DNA of 64,000 bases, from the NCBI GenBank assembly GCA_910589415.1, contig OU342630.1:75822186-75886185 (forward strand). Direction: 5' to 3'. This document shows, piece by piece, positions 1 through 10,744 of the stretch (its first letter is position 1; each line of letters starts with the position of its first letter). The notes under the pieces are model-generated. The model had not been told where the DNA came from, did no database searches, and worked only from the letters and a program-made list of their open reading frames with translations. The stretch is from Malachius bipustulatus. Its lineage: Eukaryota; Arthropoda; Insecta; Coleoptera; Melyridae. A program made the position numbers and the translations under genes.

Positions 1-294
1 TTTTGAAAAAGGGCGATGACACACCCATATCTCCGCTACTGGTTTTCGCAATTTATCACCATAAGCCGTAAATCATGAAAGATACTTAGCTCATGCTGCG
101 TGCCAAATTTAAATTTTTTTAAAGCAGCCGTTTTGACAATATTCACAAAACATTATTTTTTTCCCAAAACTTCAACGCCCTGTATCTTGAAAAGGAAGCT
201 TTCCCGGCTATTAGTGTATTAGGAAAACTGGCATTATTTTAACGTTATCTATCGTTTGGTAAAGTCCTGACGTTTTAAGTTGGACCACCCTGTA
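1..294. repeat. Remnant of an element ending in CACCCTGTA
   Basis: This AT-rich stretch has no coding potential and ends at 286-294 with a CACCCTGTA-type terminus. The same terminus bounds many DNA elements in this window. The other end lies outside the window, so this is the right-hand part of an insertion of unknown length. Confidence 0.4.
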
Positions 295-404
295 TAAGTG
301 GGAAAAATGTTAGGGGTAGGTTCCTTGGCTGCTTCAATAAGAACTTAACTAAATTTTATATTTTGCAGCTAGGTATTTTTAACTAAATAACATTCAACCT
401 TCAA

Positions 405-790
405 AAATTTCAACAATAAAGTAACAAAAATGACGGAGATATTAATTTTTTCACATGATGTTTATTTCGCTAAGATTTAAGATTTAGATTTTCAAAACGC
501 CCCTCTATTTTTTTTCGATTTTCAAGGTAGTGTAAAATAAAGTGCATTTTTTAGATTAGTGGGCCAGTGACGTGCATACTAAAAATTATTGTATAGCCCT
601 TTTTTAATAAAGCAATAATAGTTGAACCGTAATTTTCACAGTAAACAACTACGCGAATGATTTGACCATGGAAAATTGCAGAAAGCCAATTTAAAAAAAA
701 GTGAAAATATTTAAAATTGTATCAACGCTTAAAATACACTATTTATGCGATTGATGCGCATTAAGGTTTTTTTTATAATGCTGACTTATA
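405..790. repeat. Dispersed copy of the 17930-19780 repeat family
   Basis: Short landmarks here recur in the array at 17930-19780. Examples are a run about a 'ccagtgacgtg' motif, 'gattttcaaaacgc', and a stretch near 720-770 with 'cactatttatgcgattgatg' that matches 19740-19765. It appears to be a single diverged unit of that family. I see no gene in it. Confidence 0.45.
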
Positions 791-960
791 ATAATGCCTA
801 TAGGCAGTAGCTCATCCACTTTACCCAATTTTGCAGTATCTTGTCATTTTTTTTTTACTAGCTCGATGAATTTTTTTAAAGTGAGTTATGAGTTGTTCGT
901 AGATCGTGGGCTAACAACCCTCCTTAACATTTTTTTCATAAAAAAAACAATTTTCTTCAA

Positions 961-1095
961 TACACGCCACCGACGCGAACTATGATACCACATCTGGTTC
1001 GATTTAGAAATATTTATACGAATCAAATCGCATCAAGTCAAATTGTTAGTTACGATTAGATTGGCATTACACCGGACAACACTCGCTGGACAAAT
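961..1095 (+). repeat. Dispersed repeat, inverted partner at 59561-59705
   Basis: The segment holds 'accacatctggttcga' and 'ggacaacactc'. Reverse-complemented relatives of both occur in the same order at 59561-59705. The two copies lie about 58 kb apart on opposite strands. The class is not recognisable. A B-box-like GGTTCGA is present, but no convincing tRNA fold is seen. Confidence 0.45.
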
Positions 1096-1287
1096 TATAT
1101 AAAAAAAAAAAATAATACAAATAATTAGGATACTAATCGCCGATGTCGATGTTAGAACAGCTAAGAATAAAGTGAATTGAAATTTATCAAAAAGTTTCGT
1201 CAGAGATGCTAGAACAACTGAGATTTAATACAAAACTTTTTATCGTAACGCTGTTATAATACTATCTTCATTTTGAAAGAAGTATAG

Positions 1288-1377
1288 AGATCAATGATGC
1301 TACTACTCCAAAAACCACATCAAACAGTCACTCCTTCAAGTGGATTCTCTACCACTCTGAACTTTGGATGGCTGCAA
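1288..1377 (+). CDS. Probable internal exon of a C-type lysozyme-like gene
   Basis: The frame reads EINDATTPKTTSNSHS followed by FKWILYHSELWM. This can be aligned with the lysozyme-C stretch that begins at the catalytic Glu (E-S-x-x-x-T...N-S-x-G-S) and runs through the D-[YW]-G-L-F-Q-I region to Y-W-C. An acceptor-like AG sits at 1286-1287. A weak GT donor at 1378 ends the exon with one base of a codon, which is the phase needed to join the exon at 1560. Compared with the family, the catalytic Asp position reads Lys and the Cys after Trp reads Met. The exon may therefore be non-catalytic or decaying. The alignment is by eye and the donor is poor, so the exon is tentative. The first exon with the signal peptide is not seen. 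Confidence 0.4.
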
Positions 1378-1559
1378 GTTCAGTTCATGGCATCTAAAAA
1401 AATTTACCGCGTGAAAGTAAAGTTTTACTTTTTATTCCATTTTTATTTTTCGGTCATTTGTCGATTTTCAGATTTCAATTATCAGCCCTTCAATAAAAGT
1501 ATTCTGAAACTTCATAACAATCTTCCATCAGTTTTAAATATTTTTTTTATTATTATTAG

Positions 1560-1723
1560 GTACCGGATGCCATAAACCATGTGCTGCTTTTGAAAATGAT
1601 GACATAAGTGACGATGTTGTCTGTGTGAAAACTATCTACAACATTCAAGGCTTCCCTGCATGGACCACGTACAATGCATATTGCAATGGTGATGTTTCTT
1701 CATTCACTCAGGGATGTTTCTGA
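1560..1723 (+). CDS. C-type lysozyme-like protein, terminal exon
   Basis: Following a T-rich tract and an AG acceptor at 1558-1559, the exon encodes TGCHKPCAAFENDDISDD, then VVCVKTIY and AWTTYNAYCNG, ending GCF and a TGA stop at 1721-1723. The pattern C-x3-C...DDI-x-DD-x2-C-x-K-x-IY...AW...C...C is the C-terminal signature of glycoside hydrolase family 22 (lysozyme C / alpha-lactalbumin). Its five cysteines match the last five of the eight conserved ones. Such proteins are usually secreted and hydrolyse bacterial peptidoglycan. The catalytic Glu and Asp lie in the preceding exon, where Asp appears lost. The exon begins with two bases of a codon, in phase with the putative exon ending at 1377, giving a 182-bp intron. 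A poly(A) signal follows at 1842. The call of family is firm; activity is doubtful. Confidence 0.8.
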
Positions 1724-1841
1724 GGATAATTATTTTTAACTTCTTTTTTACATTTATTTTAGTTTCTTTTTTATCTTAAGAAGAATTTTGGGTTTAATAT
1801 TGTTATATCTACTTCATGTCATAATAATGTAATATTAAAGG

Positions 1842-1847
1842 AATAAA
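1842..1847 (+). terminator. Poly(A) signal of the lysozyme-like gene
   Basis: A canonical AATAAA lies about 120 bases after the stop codon at 1721-1723, in an AT-rich 3' UTR. Position and spacing fit the 3' end of the lysozyme-like transcript. Confidence 0.6.
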
Positions 1848-2024
1848 ATTTCAAAGTATTTTAAAAGTTACAATTTATTGTTATTTTCTTGTATCTCTCT
1901 CGTCGTTTTCAGTTAATAAAAAAAGGAAATTTTTATATTTGGTATATTTTATGAATAATTTGGTAGGTATATGTAAATATTTATCAATATTTTCAGCGTT
2001 GTGTCGCTAATAAGACGAATATTA

Positions 2025-3085
2025 TACAGGTGTCCCAATATTCCATGGACATGGAGCAACCACAGATTACTGAAGTAAAAAAAAGTCGCTCGGACCAAAC
2101 TTATCTCTATACCAAAGTGCTTCGTTTGTCCGTTAGAGGGCTTCAAAGTCTTTTGAAAATTTTAGTTTTTTTGAAATAGCTCAAAGTTGGCTCATTCCAA
2201 TTCGATGAAATTTGGTAGGTAAATTTATTATTAAAAGTACCTACTAACTTCTGATGTACATGATAATTTGACGAAAACCCGGGAAGGGGTGAAACTACCC
2301 CTACCCTCCATTAAAATCGATCGTAATTGTTGATAGGGTAGCAGGAACGCTGTTCATGTTTTTTTGTTTGAAAGATACATCGTTTTAGCCCATTTTTGGT
2401 CTCCTACAAAAATCTGTATCTTTCTGAGGTGCTATGTGATAAAATAAATTAGTCGATGATAACTAAATTTTTATGTAATTCTTTTAATTTGAAATCAACT
2501 TTTCAATTGTCAGGTGATTATTTTATCTAATCTCATAAAAGATGCTCGATGTGGGCGCCGGTTTGGACCCCAGAAAGTTCCATCCTGCGCAAAAAAATGA
2601 TTTTAACTTTTCTTGGAACCTCGTCGTTTTGCAAACTGTTTGCGTTTGAAAAAAACCGTTTGCAAACACCTGAAAAAAAACCCGAACCATATACTAAACA
2701 TCTTTTATGAGATTAGATCAAATAATCACCTGACACAATAATTGAAAATGTGATTTCAAATTAAAAGAATGAAATAAAATTTTGGTTAGGTATCATCGAC
2801 TAATTTATTTTATCACATAGCACCTCGGAAAGATACAGATTTTTGTAGGAGACCAAAAATGGGCTAAAACGATGTATCTTTCAAATAAAAAAACATGAAC
2901 AGTGTTCCTGCTACCCTATCAACAATTACGATCGATTTTAATGGAGGGTAGGGGTAGTTTAACCCCTTCCCGGGTTTCCGTCAAATTATCATGTACATCA
3001 GAAATTAGTACTTTTAATAAGAAATTTACCTACCAAATTTCATCGAATTGGAATATGCCGACTTTGAGCTATTTCAAAAAAACTA
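2025..3085. mobile_element. Foldback element, truncated right end
   Basis: Two arms are inverted copies of one another: about 2163-2544 and 2699-3085. They are separated by a loop of about 150 bases. Matching landmarks include the TACCCCTCCCA-type block, 'gatacatcgttttagccc' and 'atcatgtacatcag', each seen in both orientations. The left side extends to a TACAGGTGT terminus at 2025. The matching 140 bases on the right are absent, and a LINE fragment begins about 27 bases further on. No transposase is encoded. Small reading frames in the arms are by-products of the palindrome. Confidence 0.75.
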
Positions 3086-3111
3086 TCAGAGAATAAAACT
3101 AATCAACTGAT

Positions 3112-3399
3112 AAAGCTAAGTAAACACCAGCTTAAATGGACAATTGAACTTCTAACAGGACGTTGCCCACTAATGAAACACCTTTCAATAATAGGAGTGA
3201 AAAACAACCCAGATTGCAGGACATCTGGGGAGGGGGAGGAAACCCCATATACCACCTAATGTGTGAATGCCCAGCATTCATAACAATAATAATAAACTCA
3301 CAAAGAGAAACCACAGTGACGATGTTATATCAGCAATTTTTTATTACCAATGAACATGTTTATGACATTTCAGGTTTAATCTATTTCAAATTAAATTAG
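3112..3399 (+). pseudogene. Non-LTR retrotransposon ORF2 C-terminus (post-RNase H), frameshifted
   Basis: The frame reads KLSKHQLKWTIELLTGRCPL and MKHLSIIGVKNNPDCR, then after a frame change YHLMCECPAF. This is the conserved block following the RNase H domain in R1/I/Jockey-type ORF2 proteins: L-T-G-x-C-x-L...H-L...G...C-R...E-E-T...H-[LI]-x-C-x-C-P-A. In intact elements it is the last part of the reverse transcriptase polyprotein. Only this tail is present. It is abutted on the left by the foldback arm ending at 3085, suggesting a 5'-truncated copy or one cut by the foldback. Confidence 0.7.
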
Positions 3400-3662
3400 T
3401 GAATTAAAACGAGAGTAATAATGGAGATCATAGAGATCAAATGGAAATTTAGTTTATAAATGATTAACCAGAAGCACGAAACTGCCTATTTATACCTAAT
3501 TTTACCCCCAAATTAACGATTTTGTTATGGTTAATATTTGTCTATTTTAAATCTGCTTTTTGATAATATTACCTACTTTTTTTGGATAACTTTGCTCTCC
3601 ATTTTTGGATTCTTTATGTAAATAAAAATTTTCGGGGGTAATGTCATGAGAGCTTAGATTTA

Positions 3663-3836
3663 TTCGGATATTTTTATGCAGTTGGTCTCGAATACTTACT
3701 TGCATTGGAAATTTATCGACAGCTGTTGAAAAAATCACGAGAGCGCCTGCGCCCGAGTGATTTTTTCTGCAGCTGGAGTTAAATTGCCTACATGCAAGTA
3801 AGTATGAGAAAACAACTGCATATAAAAATATCCCGA
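3663..3836. repeat. Long imperfect hairpin within the duplicated unit
   Basis: The left arm carries 'atttttatgcagttg' and 'tacttacttgcat'. The right arm carries 'atgcaagtaagta' and 'caactgcatataaaaat' in inverted order. The turn contains 'gcgcctgcgcc'. A related but more degraded hairpin occurs in unit 2 near 4385-4560. This suggests the duplicated unit is itself a foldback-like element. No coding capacity is seen. Confidence 0.6.
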
Positions 3837-4039
3837 AAATTGTAAGATCGAGTGGTGTTTTTTTGAGACAATTCCATCGAATAATTGTACTAAATGTTAT
3901 TTTTAACAGTGAACAAACAAAATACCTTTTAAAAGGACAAATATTTTAAATACTGTTAAAAACACAATTTTTGTATTTTATGTAAATATTTCTAATAAAA
4001 ATCAAATGACAAACGGTAGGTAGATATATCAGTATAGCC

Positions 4040-4205
4040 ACTCGTTATTGCAAGCGACCGTGGCTTAGTTGATAGGCTGCTCGACTGTTCTTCGAAAGTA
4101 CCCGGGTTCAAACTCCGGCAAGATGAGAAACTTTTTTCTTCCATATAAAATATTTCCAAATAATGATATGAACTATGACATTTAGCAGCAGAGTGCCAAG
4201 GCATC
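4040..4205 (+). repeat. tRNA-Asn-like SINE insertion
   Basis: A Pol III A-box-like TGGCTTAGTTGATAGG starts at 4061 and a B-box-like GGGTTCAAACTCC starts at 4104. Between them a short stem TCGA/TCGA closes a seven-base loop CTGTTCT whose central triplet is GTT (Asn). The T arm folds as CCGGG/TCCGG. The acceptor stem does not pair, so this is not a functional tRNA. The segment is missing from the sister duplicated unit, which defines it as an insertion. It is best explained as a tRNA-derived SINE. Confidence 0.6.
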
Positions 4206-5528
4206 GAGCTATTGCCATAGCAACATATGAACAAGCAGAATTATCGATAAACTTATCCACTTGCATTCTATTTTCCTTCCTCGATAGAAAATATCCGATA
4301 CCAAACAGCGATATTTGAGAAATCAAATGGGTGTAATAATCTATGAGTGGAATTGTCGCGGGTAATATCATGAGAGCTTAGATTTAGCCGGATATTTTTA
4401 TGCAGTTGGTCTCGAATATACATACTTATTTGCATTGTAAATTAACGACAACTGTTATAAAAATGACGAGAGCGTAGTTCGAGTGTTTTTTTCGGCTGAT
4501 GGCGTTAAATTGCCTACACGAAAGTAAGTAATAGAAAACAACTGCACAAAACGTCACGCTAAAAACCTATGCTCGAATGGTATTTGTTACGACAATTCCA
4601 TCCAACAGTAAGATTCTAAACTCTATATCAACAGTATCAAAAATGTATTTCAAAAGGACAATATTATTGTTAAAAACACAATAATAATAATTGTTGTATT
4701 TAATGTTAATATTTATAATAAAAATCATAACGGCAAACGTTAGGTAGGTATGAGATATAAGTTATATTTAGCAACTAATGGACAAAGAGAATAATCCATA
4801 AATTTATCCACTTGCGTTCTCTCTTCCTTCCTCTAAATAAATACTTGACAACAAACAGCGATATTTGAGAAATCAAATAGGTATAATAACGTATGAGTGG
4901 AATTTTCGAGTATAAAATTCAAATAGCAATCAGGTACAGCCTATTCCACCTTTATTGGGACTTTTTAGGCTGTGAATTATTATGACAACGAGCAAACCCG
5001 TATCATTCATTTGACAGGGAACTGACAAGTGTTACGAGTGTTTTTCTCAAGAATAAGGCAATGTTGTAAAAAATATACATACTAAAAAAAAAAACAGGAG
5101 ACTTATTTAAATCCCCAAACAATCGTTCACCGAAACTTATTTTCCAGCAACTATTTCATTTTCAAAAATAGTAACTTACCATGAAGGTAGTTTTTGATGA
5201 AATAATATTTGTAATATTTCGAACTCGGTACATTGCTAGATACCTAAGTATAATATTATGACCTACTCACCTGAGTTTATATTAAAGGCTTTATTGCTTT
5301 GATGGTCTCATTTTGTCGACAAAGTAAGCTGGGATCCTCGTCCAATAGCTGACCGGCAATATCTCGTCCGCTTGTAATGTAGCATTATTGTATCTGACGC
5401 ACTACCAATGAAATAACTTTTGAGAAATGGAAATGATAAAAAAAAAAGAAATTAAGATTATTATTATCTCAGAACGCACGCGAACAAACAGCGTTACAAC
5501 GAACAAAAACGAAAGTGAGGACTCTATA

Positions 5529-5745
5529 TACAGGATATCCGGAAATTATGAGCAAAAAATTAAGGGGGTGATTCTACTTGATGAAATATTGCCAAAAGTA
5601 TCTATAATTTTTTTTTCGAAAACTCACAAATAAGAAAGTTATGAGCCTTCAAAGTTTATATTTTTAAATCAATATTTTTTTATAACTTTTTTTCTAGTGT
5701 ACGGATTTTCTTAAAATTTGACACACTTGCCACTGATAGTGTAGG
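5529..5745. repeat. Solo arm of the 12985-14193 foldback family
   Basis: It begins with TACAGGATATCCGGAAATT and continues almost base for base with the outer arms of the foldback at 12985-14193. Shared blocks include 'gatgaaatattgccaaaagt' and 'cttgccactgat'. Similarity stops near 5745, so it is a single truncated arm. The short frame at 5427-5633 is not a gene. Confidence 0.7.
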
Positions 5746-6189
5746 TATTTAAAATACTCGTGTACAACAATCCGACTATTTTCATTCGTGTCCTGTTTAT
5801 CCGGTTCGTTAGTGTTCAAGTAAATTTCTTTTTTGTTCTTTTTACTATTTACGTGATCGCTTTTTAGTCGTACCTACGTGTCTGTTAAATGAGAACTAGG
5901 CTTTAGAAATATAATTTGTTATAAGTAGGTACGTAGGCTAACAAACCGCAGTAAATATATTGAAATCAATGATTCTAATTCAGAAAATTTGAAAATTTTG
6001 TCACATTTCTCACGTTCCTCACAACGTGCTATATGTGGCGTGCGTCGTTTAAGACCTACCCTGCTTAAGTTATTTTTTAGACTAACTTTTGTACGTAGAG
6101 TAAAGGTTGCAAATAGTCTTATCCTCGGCATAATTACTTTAGCCAATAAATTTATAAGATTATATTATCTTCTTCTTAAACTGCCACAC

Positions 6190-6460
6190 CCGCATATCAG
6201 GCGTTGGCTACTTCTCGCATATGTCTGTGGTGCGCGAGCTATCAGTTCCCACAGACATATGGGACCTCCCTTTTTATCGCCGGACGACACTATTTGAGAG
6301 GTTTTACTAGGCAACGGTACAATGCGGTGGTTTGCCGTTGCCTTCCGCAAAGTGGACCCCGATCTTGGTTCGAGAATCACAACAATAGTTGTTGGCTGCT
6401 GGTGAGTTTCGAAGCAAGGTGTGTCGGAACAGCGGACCCACGCGCAATCCATTGACAAAA
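6190..6460. repeat. GC-rich SINE-like repeat with a perfect hairpin
   Basis: This segment of about 270 bases is much richer in G+C than its surroundings. It contains a perfect 13-base inverted repeat, CATATGTCTGTGG at 6218-6230 and its complement at 6249-6261, with an 18-base loop. Four mutually overlapping short reading frames cover it, the usual result of high G+C rather than of coding. Compact size, sharp compositional edges and the absence of a coding frame suggest a SINE or other short non-autonomous element. The family is not identified. Confidence 0.4.
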
Positions 6461-8732
6461 GTACCTTTTTCTTTTTTTCATCTGGTCCACCGTTTTTGAG
6501 ATTTTTTAAGTTGTTTCAGGTAATGTTATCTGACGAGATTTTTTACATATTACATACGAGAGTTACTTACATATAGGTATAAGTGAATAAAGTTAAGAAA
6601 ATTGTAAATAAATAATTAGATAAATACATAACATATAGGTAATGTGTGTAGTGTGGAAAAATAGCTATAATTATTTATTTAAAAAAATTTATTTCATCGA
6701 GCAATCCAGAGTTATTTCAAAACACAACCGGCGGCGAGATTTGCCGAATTTCGGTCATGGAGGACTGGCTGATAGGTTTGTCAACTTGGTCCTCTCTCTC
6801 TAGATCGGCGATAAAAAGCAGCTAACGACAAGTCTGTCATGTAAGGGAGGGCGCGACCACTCTGGCGCCATTTGCCACCCATTTATGTGAGATCAGAGAT
6901 AAATGGGCCAGTCAGCCGGATAAAGACCGAATTCATTGTTTTTTAATCCGTGTTTCTGTCCAGAATTGAGGCACCATTGAACGGAAATAGAAAAATAATG
7001 TATTGTCCTTATCCTTCGGTAATTGTTTATCGATCTTGTTATAAGAAAAGAGAGAAATCGCAGGGTACGTAAGATATTAAGCCAGACGTTGAACCTAATG
7101 TTCATCTATACAGGGATGTTCTTGACTATTCTGATATAATATACGCATTTCCGGGATTAATTGTTTTAATAAGGAATTGATCAAAATTAAATCATAGTTT
7201 CTGACAACTCTCAAAAAAAGCATAAGTAGGTACCTACTTACAAAATATAAAAATACCTAAGTACTTTATTTTTTGAACACTTTTGCAAAAGCAATTAATA
7301 AATGTGCGAAAAAGAAGTCTAAGTACTTTTTTTGGGGTTAGTAAAGTGCATACGAAATTTATTCAATGATAACTCTATAATAATATAATACTTTAATCTG
7401 ACAACCTCTGCCTGTGAGTGAAGTTTAAAAGGCGTATTAATCTTGTGGCGCAGCACTTGCATGAGCAACAACTCCTAGTCGTCGTAGTAGCTTGTTACAA
7501 TGTGAATAAAAAAGTTTAAGCTTTAATGTAAGTAGTAAATGTCAAAAGTGTTTGCTGTTGCCTTGCTGATAATAAGCTACAGTGTTGAGCAAGCTTGAGA
7601 TTCTCGCTTACGTTCTAGAAACTCTTAGTTGATGAAATATTTTCGTTCTTATTCTTATTTTTAAACCACCAACGTAATAAGACTATTTGCAAATATTCCC
7701 ATAGAAAAAACTCCTATAAGAATTTATTTCTGAAGACATAGTGAGCACATATTCACATTCCGTGAAACCAACCACTACTAAGCGGAAGTAACCATTTTTA
7801 AGATATCGCCTTTATTAAATTGGGTGTACTGCAGGATTGTATATGAAACAAAGTATGGGTTACTGATTATCCTTTTCTCAAAAATATCGCATAATAGCTA
7901 GGTGTTGACTACTATTATTATCATAGATACAGACACGGGTATAATAATTCAGTTTAACGAACAGACCCGAACGTAATTATTCATCGCTAGGAGATGCCCC
8001 TCCTTTCCTAATAATGACACCCTCCCAAAATTTAACCTGTAGGTTATAGTTTATTTAAATGGCTTGCATCCAATGATGATTCTCGACATTCAAATAATTC
8101 TTTTTTAATGTAGTTTCTTCGTTTTTTTTCCATTTCTTCACATCCATATTTGAAACAAAGATGCTTCGTCTGAGAAAAGCTACAATCCTGAAGACACCGC
8201 TTCTAACCTAGATGCTGGTGGTGTTTTTTTAGTGATCATAATGCATTTAAACAGGTTCACTAAAACTACGACAAGTCTTTGAGATTTGTTTAAAAAATAC
8301 CAGGCTTCTTCATTGCTATGACAATGTTGGTTAACCTGACACTTATTTCAAAAATTGCCACGAGTCCGATGATGATTCCTTATACATCGTTATGGGGTGT
8401 GACTCCTTAATCAGTACCTCAGCCGCTGAAATCTGAAATTGTTCAAAGAGATACCTGATTGAAGTCTTGCTTCGAAGCTGAACATCAAACCTTCCAGACC
8501 TTGATCCTTTTATGCTTTCTGCTGATTGGATGTCTGTACATTTCGAGGTCTTTGTAATGTGAGGATGTAATATACTTTGGTGGACAGGAATTCACTTTCG
8601 AGATAACAATTATTGTCTGGTCGGTTTCAACGCGTGATTCGCAACTTTTAACTTCTCCACTTTCCTAGGCGAGAGTGTCAGTGTTCAGTGAGGCCGGTGT
8701 TCGTGTTTTGTTTTATAATACTTTATATTCTT
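6461..8732. other. Intergenic stretch
   Basis: This is AT-rich sequence without supported genes. A moderately GC-rich island at about 6710-6880 has several CG dinucleotides and could be regulatory, but nothing specific is recognisable. Confidence 0.3.
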
Positions 8733-8905
8733 AATGGCGCCGCAGGAACTAGGTATCCCATCCATAAACTCCAGAAGCAATAGCTCATCTTGTGTGTCAT
8801 AGAATTTGGTCTTCACTTAATAATGTTCTAAATCAAAACTTTGACGTTCCTAAGATATGGAAAAAAACAACGATACTTCTTCGCAGTCACGACTATTGCT
8901 TACAT
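8733..8905 (+). pseudogene. Possible LINE reverse-transcriptase fragment
   Basis: A plus-strand frame reads LGIPSINSRSNSSS, then AHLVCHRIWSSLNNVLN and FDVPKIWKKTTILL with a frame change between. The spacing resembles the RT palm entry of Jockey-type elements (D-x-IP..., helix, then F-P-x-x-W-K). The piece is short, lacks the catalytic YADD region and is disrupted. The call rests on pattern alone. Confidence 0.35.
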
Positions 8906-9016
8906 TTCTTGCGAAACTTGAATAGCTTACAAGGCTAGCAGTTATCTGGTGCAATGCGTCGTGTATTATTTTTATTTTCGATGCTGTCAGAACTGTTAAA
9001 AAGCATTCAAAGTGAC

Positions 9017-9290
9017 TGGAACCACTTTAATCTGCTTGTGACCTCCGATTCGTGAACAGAGACCCTCAAACCCCAGAGAGACAATTTCTAAGGCAAAATT
9101 TTGAATTTTAATTTTTTTACCACAACTATTTTTGGGGTAGTTTTGAGGAGTTGGAACCGCCCTCACTTGCTTCTGGACCTGAGATTCGTAATCAGCGACC
9201 TAGAAAGCCCAAGTGACGATTTCCTAGGTGAAATTTACATTTTCAAACTATTTTGTTCCTGTTACTATTTGGCGTGCTTTTGTAGCGGAA
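9017..9290. repeat. Two diverged tandem units of about 135 bp
   Basis: The blocks 'tggaaccac...gattcgtgaacagagacc' from 9017 and 'tggaaccgc...gattcgtaatcagcgacc' from 9152 align throughout with substitutions. The period is about 135 bases. This is satellite-like sequence. The reading frame at 9101-9301 runs through it and is not a gene. Confidence 0.55.
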
Positions 9291-9299
9291 AAAATACAT

Positions 9300-10744
9300 A
9301 AATTTTCTCATTATTCAAGGTAATGCAGGAATTAGTGGATATGAATATTCCTGAAGGTCTAACGAATCCAGAAAAAATTACGTCGGTGCAGTTCCGCCAC
9401 TTTTCCAGATTGTAGAGTATTGTCCGGTTTATTTATAAAACAAGAAACTCATGGCATGAAGGCCAATTAAATCATTGCCAAAATGAATGGTGGGCAAATC
9501 CTGTCTCATAAATAATTGATATTTGCGGAAGTCAGTTGCTTGTTACCTTAATGAAAAAAAAAAGTAAACAATGGAATCAATCTTGATAACATGGTGACAT
9601 TGAACATCATTATAAGCAATCCAAAAGGAATGTTAAGGAAATTCATTTCTGACATCTAAGAAACTTGTTTTGCTTGGCTTTCAAAGTGTGCATGCAAGTT
9701 CAAGACTTGTATACTAAGAGCTACCCTATTACAGTATGGACTTGAATAAATGTATAAATGTATAAATGTACCTACCTAAGCTAGGAAATTTAAGAGAAAC
9801 TCATCAGAAGCAAAGTCTGCATAAACATTCAATTAAAAGATGAAAAGGGTCCAAAATAAGCTTATGAATAGTAACAACGAGAGTCAGCAACATCTACCAA
9901 CTATTTCATAATATCACATAACTAGTAAATATGTTCTGAAAAGTCTGATAATCGCAACAAGACGACAACATTTCTATCTACTCGTAGAAGGCGTGCACTT
10001 ACTATTTATATGTCAAGTAGCATGAATTTCTCATAAGTAAGAATTTCATCTTAATTAAATTGTATGCACGATTTCCATTCTAGAACTACAGTGAAAATTC
10101 ATAAACATACTTTACATATAAATAGGCATATAAATATAAAAGCGGATTCCTATTCAGAACCACTTTTCAGTAAGTTATTTATACGAGTATTTGGATTTAT
10201 TATTTATTTTCTATCTATTGTTAGGTAGAGCGTGCCTTAGCTCTTAAACTATTACTGATGTCCAAAATTAAATGTTTTAATAAGTTATAGCGACGAACGT
10301 AGGGACGAAATATGTAAATTAGAGTAGAGTAAGTATATTATAGTGCAGTCATGATCGAAAAAAGGAAAAAATTGGGTTGATTAGAAGTATGATAAAATTT
10401 TAATGGTAGGTAAGGGGTGTAACTGGAATCCTCCAGTCAAGTTTCACTCCTCGGATTCCGCAAGGGGTGGCCGTCAGCTTCAATTTGAGGGATGAAATCA
10501 TATAACTCTGTTACCTTCTATAATAACGTAAAAAACAACTTTTGTTTGTAATTTCTTATTATTCAAAAGTTAAAAAGCAAAAATGGCATTTTGGGGGTGG
10601 AAACGGTTTTAAATTTATGTTCTCAACCCTAAATTGGTAGAATTTCCGCATACTGATTATCAATAAAACACTAATTTTGAATTAATCGTTTTTGAATGAT
10701 CGAATGCATATGCACTGCAGGAGAATCTCTATCATGATCCAGTG
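9300..10744. other. Intergenic stretch
   Basis: I see no gene here. A candidate core promoter at 10135-10171 is listed separately. Confidence 0.3.
10135..10171 (+). promoter_or_regulatory. Candidate TATA/Inr core promoter
   Basis: TATAAAAG at 10135-10142 is followed by TCAGT at 10167-10171, the arthropod initiator motif. The A lies about 34 bases downstream of the TATA start. No coding exon can be seen downstream, and T-rich CAG sequence can also mimic a splice acceptor. Confidence 0.2.

Larger units (their letters stand above)
3633..4908. repeat. Tandem direct duplication (two units)
   Basis: Unit 1 (about 3633-4356) and unit 2 (about 4357-4908) share a series of landmarks in the same order. 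These are 'tcatgagagcttagattta', 'tatgcagttggtctcgaata', 'ttatccacttgc' and 'acagcgatatttgagaaatc'. Unit 1 is longer by about 170 bases because it carries the SINE-like insertion at 4040-4205, absent from unit 2. The units have diverged by many substitutions, so the duplication is not recent. The only gene-like content is the tRNA-like part of that SINE (4050-4125). Confidence 0.75.

Noticed and set aside
4050..4125. A functional tRNA-Asn gene
   Set aside because: A and B boxes and a GTT loop are present, but the acceptor stem does not pair and the segment is an insertion relative to its sister copy.
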